Assembly (NCBI RefSeq): GCF_002810445.1
Contig: NZ_NEXS01000003.1
Span: 620,001-684,000 of the forward strand
Reading direction: 5' to 3'
DNA from: Advenella sp. S44
Lineage (GTDB): Bacteria > Pseudomonadota > Gammaproteobacteria > Burkholderiales > Burkholderiaceae_B
Length of the DNA stretch: 64,000 nucleotides
Shown piece by piece: positions 57,481 to 64,000 of this stretch. Under the pieces are notes generated by a model, which did not search any database, was not told the origin of the DNA, and saw only the letters and a program-made list of their open reading frames with translations. The position numbers were made by a program, and so were the translations under genes. The number at the start of each line of letters is the position of its first letter. The first letter of the stretch is position 1.

Positions 57481-58881
57481 ATGAAGATGTTATCAACAGA
57501 AAGCAGGAAGATTCGCCTGGCCATTGCGGCCGCATTTTGTCTTGGCATGCCGCTGTTGCCTGGCGCGGGAACAGCGATGGCTGCCCAGGCCGCTCCGTCG
57601 CAAGCCAGCGAGGTGGCACCGCCTTCGGCCCTGAGCGCGAAGATCGACAGCAAAGCCAAGGAAATCGAAAACAAGCTGATTGCCTGGCGACGCGACATTC
57701 ACGAACATCCGGAGCTGGGCAATCAGGAAAAACGCACGGCCAAGCTGGTTGCAGAGCATTTGCGCAGCCTGGGCATGGATGTCAAGACTGGTGTTGCCGT
57801 CACCGGCGTGGTTGGCGTACTCAAAGGCGGCAAGCCGGGGCCGGTGGTTGCCTTGCGTGCTGATATGGATGCCTTGCCGGTTAAGGAGCAAGTCGATGTA
57901 CCGTTTGCGTCCAAGGCTAAGGGGACCTTCCTGGGCAAACCGGTTGATGTCATGCATGCCTGTGGCCATGACACGCACACCGCCATGCTGATGGCCACAG
58001 CAGAAGTGCTGGCCAGTATGAAAGACGAGTTGCCGGGAACCGTCAAATTCATATTCCAGCCGGCAGAGGAAACCCCTGCCGACTTTGAGCCTGATGGCAC
58101 CAATACCTGGGGTGCCAAACAGATGATTGCCGAAGGTGTGATGGATAATCCGAAGGTGGATGCGGTCTTTGGCCTGCACGTTTCCAGCTCCTATGAAGCC
58201 GGCAAACTATACTGGCGCACCGGCCCTGCGATGGCGGCGGCTGATCAGTTCTGGATTGATGTCCAAGGCAGGCAGACACATGGAGCGAGACCCTGGCAGG
58301 GTGTCGATCCGATCGTGGTCGGTTCGCAAATCGTCATGGGACTGCAGACCATTATCAGCCGCCAGTCCAATATTGCGCTGGAACCGGCTGTCATCACCGT
58401 AGGCACGTTTCATGCGGGTAACCGCATGAACATCGTTCCTGATGAGGCAGCCATGACGGGCACGATCCGCACCTACGACGAAGGCATGAAAAAGGACATA
58501 CACGAGCGCATCAAGAATACGGCCGAATCCATTGCGAGCAGCGCCGATGCGAAAGCAAAGGTCAAGGTCGTGGAACTGTACAATGCCGTGGTCAATCCGC
58601 CTGATTTTACCGACAAAATGGCGCCTACCTTGCGACGGGTTGCCGGCGAAGGCAATTATGACTTGCAGCCCAAGTCCAGCGCTTCGGAAGACTTCTCTTT
58701 TTATCAGCAAAAAGCGCCAGGCATGTTCTTCTATCTGGGGGTCACGCCCAAGGGAGAGGACTTGAGCAAGGCGGCTGCGAATCACTCGCCGCATTTCTTT
58801 GTCGATGAGTCCGCCCTGATCACGGGGGTGCGCGCCATGTCTAATCTCGCAGTGGATTTTCTGAACATGAAGCAGTCCTGA
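57481..58881 (+). CDS. Periplasmic M20 amidohydrolase
   Basis: 466 residues. A signal peptide (to about TAMAA) and low-complexity spacer precede an M20D hippurate-hydrolase/IAA-amino acid hydrolase-type domain: RRDIHEHPELG, ALRADMDALPV, the metal motif HACGHDTHTAML (Cys161, His163), the catalytic FQPAEE, and a lid domain. It should cleave N-acyl amino acids or small peptides. Export to the periplasm is less usual for this family, and the substrate is unknown. Confidence 0.9.
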   Translation: MKMLSTESRKIRLAIAAAFCLGMPLLPGAGTAMAAQAAPSQASEVAPPSALSAKIDSKAKEIENKLIAWRRDIHEHPELGNQEKRTAKLVAEHLRSLGMDVKTGVAVTGVVGVLKGGKPGPVVALRADMDALPVKEQVDVPFASKAKGTFLGKPVDVMHACGHDTHTAMLMATAEVLASMKDELPGTVKFIFQPAEETPADFEPDGTNTWGAKQMIAEGVMDNPKVDAVFGLHVSSSYEAGKLYWRTGPAMAAADQFWIDVQGRQTHGARPWQGVDPIVVGSQIVMGLQTIISRQSNIALEPAVITVGTFHAGNRMNIVPDEAAMTGTIRTYDEGMKKDIHERIKNTAESIASSADAKAKVKVVELYNAVVNPPDFTDKMAPTLRRVAGEGNYDLQPKSSASEDFSFYQQKAPGMFFYLGVTPKGEDLSKAAANHSPHFFVDESALITGVRAMSNLAVDFLNMKQS

Positions 58882-59208
58882 ATCGGCAACTGATGCGAAG
58901 GCGATCTGGTCAGTGGATCTAGCCAGTGCTGCATAAGATCATCGTCGAATCGGATCGTCGCTGCATTGGGTCATTGCCGTATCAAAGGCGCCAGCTGACG
59001 GAATATCTCGGGCGTCGTAAAGGCCATTTGGCGAGGCTGCGCGTTGCGGCCTAGCATAACGGTAAGTGCTCTAACAGCTTGTCTTTCTGTCAAATAAAGA
59101 AGGGCCGGGTCCCGTGTATTACCGGATCCGGCTATTGTCGTGACTAATACGATACGACCGGCTTTCTGAGATCAGTGCAGCACGGTGCGATTCGCCTTGT
59201 CAGATTCG
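58882..59208. other. Gap after the M20 gene
   Basis: No gene. A hairpin at 59104-59132 (GCCGGGTCC/GGATCCGGC, one G-U pair) lies between converging transcripts, but without a T tract. Confidence 0.4.
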
Positions 59209-59333
59209 TTAAAGGTAGTCTTCGTTCAGCGCACAGGCCAATGCAGTCCGATAGACCTGTTCGCCACCCAGTTCGGTTTCGATCATTTGCTAGACTGATT
59301 CTTTGAACCATTTTTCTTAACGTTTTGCGCCAT
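59209..59333 (-). other. Two overlapping tiny open frames downstream of the DUF1328 gene
   Basis: 59333-59283 reads MAQNVKKNGSKNQSSK after a good AAGGAG; its stop overlaps (ATGA) a second frame, 59286-59209, MIETELGGEQVYRTALACAL plus NEDYL. They follow the DUF1328 gene on the same strand. They could be small proteins of one stress operon or one small gene broken by a frameshift. No family is recognised. Confidence 0.3.
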
Positions 59334-59357
59334 TTGGAACTCCTTGCAGTTTTATCT

Positions 59358-59516
59358 TCATTTGCCGCGGCCAAAGAAGAAGGAGCCAATGGCAAGGACC
59401 AGGAACACGACGAAGAGGACTTGAGCGATTGAAGAAGCACCTGCAGCGATCCCGCCAAACCCGAACACAGCTGCAATTATTGCGATAATGAAAAATACGA
59501 TTGCGTAATGAAGCAT
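59358..59516 (-). CDS. DUF1328 (YtjA-type) small membrane protein
   Basis: 52 residues from the ATG at 59516, preceded by GGGAG. Two membrane helices and the glycine-rich [21 protein letters not shown] core match DUF1328, found across proteobacteria and often stress induced. The function is unknown. Confidence 0.88.
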   Translation of the reverse strand: MLHYAIVFFIIAIIAAVFGFGGIAAGASSIAQVLFVVFLVLAIGSFFFGRGK

Positions 59517-59935
59517 AATAAATCTCCCTTCTGTTGCAGTACCGGTTTCGATAAACACAATTTATCGTATCAACAAAGCCGCAGGCAAAACATGGACCGT
59601 TACATTCCCTTAACAAGGGTATGCATGTGACATACCCTTTTATTTTGCGCCAATCCCGACGCATTGCCGGCTTTAGCCAGAGGTTAGGGCCTTGCTTGCA
59701 TCAGTTGTCAGAAGTTTTTGATTTGAGCAATGTGTTGTAAATGCTTATTTACAATCTGGACTGCGCAGAAGCGGTGCCTTTTGATCAAATGGACCGTAAT
59801 GAGCTTGGGTCAGGTGCAGGCGCGCCGCCGGTGCAAGGGGGAAAAGTTATCCGCCTGACTCGGGCAGTGCCTGTCCTGACGACTATGTGCGGTATATTGG
59901 CCAGGATTCAACATTTTCCGACGGAGCAGTCTAGC
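59517..59935. other. Gap upstream of the DUF1328 gene
   Basis: 419 bases, divergent promoters for the DUF1328 gene and the 57-residue gene. An inverted pair AAGGGTATG..CATACCCTTT (59613-59639) is a ten-base hairpin just before the minus-strand promoter region. Nothing else recognised. Confidence 0.4.
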
Positions 59936-60109
59936 ATGGTCGCAGTCAAATTCAACGAATTTACGCTGAAGATCCGCAACGGCACGACATTTCAGGTGCG
60001 CGCCAATACCGGGAGCCAGGCCATCAAGAAACTGGTGAGAGCGCAAGGCTGTACGCCGGACGATATAACGGTGGTGGACGTGAGGGAAGTGATCGTTAAC
60101 CGCAAATAG
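59936..60109 (+). CDS. Small protein of unknown function (57 aa)
   Basis: Starts at an ATG behind GGAG (spacing about 10). The sequence VKFNEFTLKIRNGTTFQVRANTG and VRAQGCTPDDITVVDVREV is evenly charged and could fold as a small alpha/beta unit. The frame is open upstream to 59741, but that part looks non-coding. No family recognised. Confidence 0.5.
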   Translation: MVAVKFNEFTLKIRNGTTFQVRANTGSQAIKKLVRAQGCTPDDITVVDVREVIVNRK

Positions 60110-60275
60110 CCGATTGGAGTACATTGGGTACGGGCAGACGAGGAGGCGGCTGCAACGCAGCTGCCTGAGCGCAGTGCCCCTGCAGGCGCGCAGGTCGCCT
60201 CGCCAGGGCGATGCGCGATTTTGTTTATTATTGAAATTGTGATTATTAAGCGTAAGTGCTTACGATGTAAAGCGC

Positions 60276-60590
60276 CTACGATGAAACTTTCATCAGGATC
60301 AGGCCACCAATAATAAGCGAGGCGGCAAGAATGCGCATGGCGCTCATGGGCTCGTGCAGAAAGACAATACCGACCACGAATGCGCCAACTGCACCGATGC
60401 CAGTCCAGACCGTATACGCGGTGCCTAGCGGCAAGGTTCGCATTGACCACGAAAGCAATCCGAAACTGTGTACCATTGCGACCAGGGTTACCGCTGTGGG
60501 GCCCAGACGCGTAAATCCTTCTGACTGCTTCATGGAAAACGCCCATACGATTTCCAGCAATCCGGCAATAAGTAAAAGAAACCAGGCCAT
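60276..60590 (-). CDS. SMR-family exporter, SugE/Gdx type (guanidinium exporter)
   Basis: 104 residues, four membrane helices. WFLLLIAGLLEIVWAFSMKQSEGFTRL has the essential SMR glutamate (Glu13), and GTAYTVWTGIGAVGAFVVGI and FLHEPMSAMRILAASLIIGGLILMK are Gdx/SugE signatures. Gdx proteins exchange guanidinium for protons. A perfect Shine-Dalgarno (AGGAGG) and a leader resembling a guanidine-II riboswitch precede it. Confidence 0.92.
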   Translation of the reverse strand: MAWFLLLIAGLLEIVWAFSMKQSEGFTRLGPTAVTLVAMVHSFGLLSWSMRTLPLGTAYTVWTGIGAVGAFVVGIVFLHEPMSAMRILAASLIIGGLILMKVSS

Positions 60591-60595
60591 TCGGG

Positions 60596-60660
60596 CCTCC
60601 TGTCATTAAAAAGCCGGGCCGTCCCGGATGAGGTTCCCAAATGGGTGGGGTCGTGGCCCC
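60596..60660 (-). promoter_or_regulatory. Putative guanidine-II (mini-ykkC) riboswitch in the Gdx leader
   Basis: On the minus strand, the second hairpin (60627-60614) has a CCGGG/CCCGG stem and an ACGG loop, exactly the ACGR loop of this class; it lies 12 bases before the Shine-Dalgarno. The first hairpin (60660-60647) is GGGG/CCCC with loop CCACGA, which contains ACGA but is two bases longer than canonical. The 19-base linker and downstream Gdx gene fit the class. The longer first loop is the main caveat. Confidence 0.6.
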
Positions 60661-60666
60661 GGCAAA

Positions 60667-60695
60667 ATTATATCGCCTTGAACCGGGCGAGACAA
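60667..60695 (-). promoter_or_regulatory. Promoter of the Gdx gene
   Basis: TTGTCT (60695-60690), 17-base spacer, TATAAT (60672-60667). Transcription would begin near 60660, just at the first leader hairpin. Confidence 0.7.
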
Positions 60696-61015
60696 CCGGA
60701 CAGGCACGCACGGGTTTGACACGTTGCTGCTGTTTCACGAGTCGCCCAATGATCGGCGCCTGCATATATTATTCTTCGGTCAATGCGTCTTCATACTGAG
60801 CTCGCAGGTCCGCTCGCGGGGCACGGTGCAACAAAGCATGCAAGCTGCGGTTGTTGTGTACGGGCGGGCCGCTGACAGCTGCTGGAACCAACTGAAAAGG
60901 CTTTGAGGACGCCAACGGCTGTTTTGCAAGCAACTGAAAAAACTGGCGTGTCTGGTTGTTTTACTGATGGCTCCATGGCTATTACACTTGAGATAATTCA
61001 AATGTGGAGCAATTT
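60696..61015. other. Gap between Gdx promoter and small secreted protein gene
   Basis: 320 bases without a supported gene. Short complementary frames here look like chance. Two CCGCTCGCGGGG-like GC-rich stretches near 60815 form weak hairpins. Confidence 0.35.
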
Positions 61016-61300
61016 ATGAAAGGCGTATTTACTTTGCTGCTTGCCGGGTTGCTATCATTCCCGCTTGCAGCGCAGGCCGATCACGACGACGACTATCGTG
61101 ACCGGTACTCCCATCGCAAATACAAAGAGAAATTCCGGGACGGTCCCTGCAAGGTTGAGCGCAAGTATAAGAAAAATGGCGACTACGAGGAAAAACGCAA
61201 ATGCCGCGGGCGCGATTACAGACAGGATTACTATTCCGATTCGCGCTCGTTACCCGGTGACGACCTGGGCGGCATTGTCCGGCTGCTTCAGAATCTTTAA
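61016..61300 (+). CDS. Small secreted basic protein, unknown function
   Basis: 94 residues with a clear signal peptide (MKGVFTLLLAGLLSFPLAAQA). The mature part is rich in Asp at the start, then Lys/Arg/Tyr, with a Cys pair in GPCKVERKYKKNGDYEEKRKC that may form a disulfide. GGAG precedes the ATG; a GTG at 61004 is an unlikely alternative. No family name is certain. Confidence 0.65.
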   Translation: MKGVFTLLLAGLLSFPLAAQADHDDDYRDRYSHRKYKEKFRDGPCKVERKYKKNGDYEEKRKCRGRDYRQDYYSDSRSLPGDDLGGIVRLLQNL

Positions 61301-61330
61301 AAACCGGTCATAATCAGTATCGAGATGCCC

Positions 61331-62203
61331 TTAGGCATAGTGGGGTTCCACCCAGTGGCCACTATGCAGTTCCTGCGGCCGCTGTGCAGCGCAGACAATT
61401 GCGTTGTCGGGCCAGAAATCGCGCATGACCCGCGTGCCTGCAAACACGCCGAACCCACCACCACATCGAATGTCTTGTGCCGCGACAATACTCTCGCCAG
61501 CCATGATAGAGCCTTTTGCCGAGATGCTGGTTCCTGCCTGGATCCCCCAGTCGGCTTTAATATGCATGCCGCCCGTGATTTCGCCTTTGGCAATGATGCC
61601 TTCGCCGGTCGTCAGGTTGTTTTCAACTGAAATATCGCCTCCTGCGCGTACGCTTTTTCTGCAGTCCAGCGCATCAGCGCAAACGATATCCTGTCCGACA
61701 CTCATCGTGCCGCCTGCATGTATGGAATTTTCACAGTTTATTGACCAGCCGGCGCGCACATCGCCATCGCAACGGAACTTGCCTGCTGCGTCGATACCCC
61801 AGCCCACACGTACGGCGCCTTCGACAACAATCGCACCGCTGCAGCTCAGGTTTCCGTCGACGAACAAATCTCCCTGAATGTGAATGTCGCCGCCGACTCG
61901 CACGCTGCCATGGACATGTAATGCGCCGGCGACACGCAACACGGTGTCGCTGTGCAAGTTGCCGGCAATCACCAGATCGCTGGCGGCAACCACGGCATCG
62001 CTGTCCAGGTTGTCGATCGCAAGTTTGTTTTTGAGCGGGCCGAACTGGTCGACAAGCCAGCACGCATCGGTAACCCGGCCTTCGGCAAGAAGCGTATCGA
62101 TCAGATACTGGTAGTCTGCGCCCTGTGGAGTATTTTTCATGAACCAGCGAAAGCCGCTGGAGCAGGGATGTTTAGATCGTATTGTTTTCTTGCTGAGATC
62201 CAT
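61331..62203 (-). CDS. Beta-helix (hexapeptide-like repeat) protein, polymer-forming type
   Basis: 290 residues. Residues about 70-260 are a run of short repeats of the form VxGDIxIxGDLxVDGNL, predicting a right-handed beta-helix as in bactofilins and other polymer-forming proteins. The flanks are unlike bactofilin. No signal peptide or membrane helix is seen, so it is probably cytoplasmic or membrane-associated. The ATG at 62203 follows GGGAG; an ATG at 62215 lies just upstream. Confidence 0.55.
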   Translation of the reverse strand: MDLSKKTIRSKHPCSSGFRWFMKNTPQGADYQYLIDTLLAEGRVTDACWLVDQFGPLKNKLAIDNLDSDAVVAASDLVIAGNLHSDTVLRVAGALHVHGSVRVGGDIHIQGDLFVDGNLSCSGAIVVEGAVRVGWGIDAAGKFRCDGDVRAGWSINCENSIHAGGTMSVGQDIVCADALDCRKSVRAGGDISVENNLTTGEGIIAKGEITGGMHIKADWGIQAGTSISAKGSIMAGESIVAAQDIRCGGGFGVFAGTRVMRDFWPDNAIVCAAQRPQELHSGHWVEPHYA

Positions 62204-62331
62204 TTTTACTCCCATGGACTAAGTACTGCAACAAATCAGGATAGACGCAATCGGTTTGCGGCAATATTGATCGATTATTTATTGAATATAGTGCATCGGG
62301 CCACATGGCCTGTTGCATTGAACAGTTTTAT

Positions 62332-62856
62332 TCAGGGCGCATAAAGTTGCAGCCGGACATCGAGATCATGAAAGCGGACATCGCGCTCCGAAATCCTGAG
62401 CGGTTCGATGGTGTTGGGGGTAACCTTGACCACGTCAAACCGCATGCGACGTCCAAGCGACTTCCACAAGGCATACGCGGCTCGCGATTGACGTGCACCG
62501 CTGACAAGCACGAAGCCATCCGAGAGCACTTTGGTGTATAACGCGGTGGCAATGCCACGCCCCTGATATGCCGCGGCATAGCGTGAATGCACACTGCGTA
62601 CGGTGCCATGAAGGCGGCGCGACCCTTCGGGCAGAATATCGAATACGGAGTAGCCCACCAAAAGCCCCGTGCCTGTGTCAATGGCATATACGCGCTGTTC
62701 GCGTGCGATTTTGCGTACACGAAACTCAATGTCGGGAAAAGGCATGTCCATTCTTGGCAGATTAACCAGGGCATGCCGCCCACTGGCCATGCGTGCCTGC
62801 AGGTTGGCCAGCTCATGTTCAATTTCCTCGTTGCTCACACGTACGTCGAACCTCAT
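62332..62856 (-). CDS. GNAT-fold acetyltransferase-like protein
   Basis: 174 residues. The middle part AAAYQGRGIATALYTKVL is the acetyl-CoA loop (QxxGxA) of GNAT enzymes, followed by RQSRAAYALWKSLGR. The C-terminal 40 residues are divergent. The acceptor is unknown. Its ATG overlaps the stop of the upstream 59-residue gene by 4 bases, so the two are coupled. Confidence 0.65.
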   Translation of the reverse strand: MRFDVRVSNEEIEHELANLQARMASGRHALVNLPRMDMPFPDIEFRVRKIAREQRVYAIDTGTGLLVGYSVFDILPEGSRRLHGTVRSVHSRYAAAYQGRGIATALYTKVLSDGFVLVSGARQSRAAYALWKSLGRRMRFDVVKVTPNTIEPLRISERDVRFHDLDVRLQLYAP

Positions 62857-63032
62857 GACCCTACTCCCGGCTTTCGGTGCATTGCAATGGCAGATGACAA
62901 GCAGCCAGGGTCACAAGGCATATACGCCGAAATCCGACGCTGAGCGTTGGCGCTTACAAACAGGTAGGACGGGCAGTCAGGGTTGTGGCGGGCATCGCGC
63001 CGCAGTCGGATTAAATGATTGTTCAGTTCCAT
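62853..63032 (-). CDS. Small protein of unknown function (59 aa) coupled to the GNAT gene
   Basis: Starts at an ATG behind GGGAG. The sequence (MELNNHLIRLRRDARHNPDC and so on) is basic at the N-terminus with four Cys overall. Its stop overlaps the GNAT gene start as ATGA. The start region CATGGGAGTNNAAATGGA is shared with the beta-helix gene 830 bases away. Confidence 0.5.
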   Translation of the reverse strand: MELNNHLIRLRRDARHNPDCPSYLFVSANAQRRISAYMPCDPGCLSSAIAMHRKPGVGS

Positions 63033-63611
63033 TTGCACTCCCATGGCCGATAATTCGTAAAGTGGCGCGAATCATGCGGCGGAGAATCGTCTTTCTCGGC
63101 ACCCGGGCCAGACAGATGTGGTTGAAGGCGCCTGTGGCAGGCGCATTAGAATTTGTCTGGTTTGGGACGTTTCTGGCTTGTCAGGCGCTACGCCGTGCGA
63201 GAGGAGTCTGGCTGATGAACAATGGCCGTGACTTCCTGACGCACGGCCAAGGAAAGTACGGCGAACCACCTCAGGAACTGGGGAGTCAGACAGAAAATGG
63301 GAGGAACGGTCGCTGGAACGCTGGGCAACGGCATGCCTCGGGTATAAACCCGATAAGCACGGCGCAAAGCGAAGACGATAGCGTTCATGTATGAATAGTG
63401 ATTTTTCTATGTGGCGACATTGTATCACAAATGATATATTTTTCAAAAGATTCAATGACCTACACGTGACCACAACGAAAATGGCAGTTTTCCCGGGGAA
63501 AGCGCTATTGTGCCGAGAAACAGCGCCTTCCTGGAACATCAGCGACAACTGCGAACTGCACATCGGTCCGACAGGGAGGGTGTATAGTGGAGTATTTACC
63601 CGGAGCAAGTC
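63033..63611. other. Gap between two small unknown genes
   Basis: 579 bases. Minus-strand frames across it have no ribosome sites or similarity. 63400-63450 is AT-rich and may carry the promoters. Nothing else recognised. Confidence 0.35.
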
Positions 63612-63905
63612 ATGACATTCAGGGACTGGGCTGACGAGAAGGGCCGCACACTGGCAAATCAGGATGACGAATGCGAAGTCCGTGCTGCGTGGGCAAAGTT
63701 TTATATGAAAAATCCGCAAGCCGGTTCGGTGCTGGTTTATGAGTCGGCTTATGAGAAGTTCGGCACGCAGCAGTTGGACAAGTTACTTGAGGAGCAATGG
63801 TCGAAAGCGGATCTGCAATGGGTCCAGATTACCGAAAAAGGCGTGACTGAAACACATAAGGATGCGCCGAACCGCCCAGGCAAGGGGCTTACAACAAAGC
63901 ATTGA
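63612..63905 (+). CDS. Hypothetical acidic protein (97 aa)
   Basis: ATG behind GGAGCAAG. The protein is mostly polar with aromatic residues (MTFRDWADEKGRTLANQDDE, AAWAKFYMKNPQAGSVLVYE) and a predicted helical C-terminal half. No signal peptide, Cys pair or known family is seen. The complete frame and ribosome site support a real gene. Confidence 0.55.
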   Translation: MTFRDWADEKGRTLANQDDECEVRAAWAKFYMKNPQAGSVLVYESAYEKFGTQQLDKLLEEQWSKADLQWVQITEKGVTETHKDAPNRPGKGLTTKH

Positions 63906-63945
63906 TGTATTCGGTTCTGTCGGCCGCTTACGCACGGCACCGGAT

Positions 63946-64000
63946 CAGTTCGGTCGCAAACCGCCGAAGATCAGCTTGATGCCAAACCCCATCAGCACAA
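63946..64000 (-). CDS. C-terminal end of a membrane protein cut by the window
   Basis: The last 17 codons, VLMGFGIKLIFGGLRPN and stop, are visible; the gene continues beyond the right edge on the minus strand. The glycine-rich hydrophobic end looks like the last helix of a LysE- or RhtB-type exporter, but too little is seen to name it. Confidence 0.5.

Noticed and set aside
63072-63719. 215-codon minus-strand frame
   Set aside because: Overlaps the start of the 97-residue gene, has no ribosome site and low-quality composition.

Overview
The window looks like the chromosome of a betaproteobacterium of the order Burkholderiales, most likely family Alcaligenaceae (Bordetella/Achromobacter/Advenella-like). 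The reasons are gene order and content: pyrR-pyrB-pyrX, mpl-yqiA-rnb-aroE-mtgA, aroQ-accB-accC-prmA-DUF3426, glyA-nrdR-ribD-ribE, rplM-rpsI-argC-DUF6776-erpA-anmK/tyrS, a histone H1-like AKK-repeat protein, and SorAB sulfite dehydrogenase. The genus is an inference; no rRNA gene is present.

1-39500 is almost entirely conserved core. It runs through a pyrimidine operon (left end cut), lptG-apaH, a five-gene overlapping operon (mpl to mtgA), a thioredoxin-like protein, aroQ-accBC, prmA-DUF3426-pfkB, yggT, the histone-like gene, gltX, a Pat-like acetyltransferase with a degenerate synthetase part, an esterase-darP pair divergent from pmbA, an orphan TRAP binding protein, ribosomal proteins L13/S9, argC, erpA, anmK, tyrS, a PEBP protein, glyA-nrdR and ribDE.

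39500-50200 is an accessory block beside a tRNA-Ser(GGA) gene. It holds a probable decayed copy of the 5' end of that tRNA, a broken tyrosine integrase, mgtE, a frameshifted phage-type DNA methylase remnant, a truncated addiction-module antitoxin, and then an intact seven-gene catabolic operon. The operon has an RpiR-type regulator, two class III aminotransferases and a PotABCD-like ABC importer. One aminotransferase closely resembles the beta-phenylalanine aminotransferase type, so a beta-amino acid or similar amine is the best guess for its substrate.

50300-64000 is lineage-specific chromosome: SorAB, a long non-coding stretch with a degenerate repeat array, a lysozyme-inhibitor-like lipoprotein, a HIT protein, a copper-handling cluster (DUF2946, SCO, PCuAC, PepSY-TM), a periplasmic M20 peptidase, small stress-type proteins, and an SMR (SugE/Gdx) exporter behind a leader that looks like a guanidine-II riboswitch. 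Last come envelope-type and unknown genes, including a small set sharing an unusual translation-start context.

The most interesting signals are the guanidine-II-like leader, the tRNA-Ser integration scar with stacked gene remnants, the beta-amino-acid-type operon with its candidate operator, and the unexplained structured intergenic region between the histone-like gene and yggT. I found no CRISPR array, intact prophage or insertion sequence.
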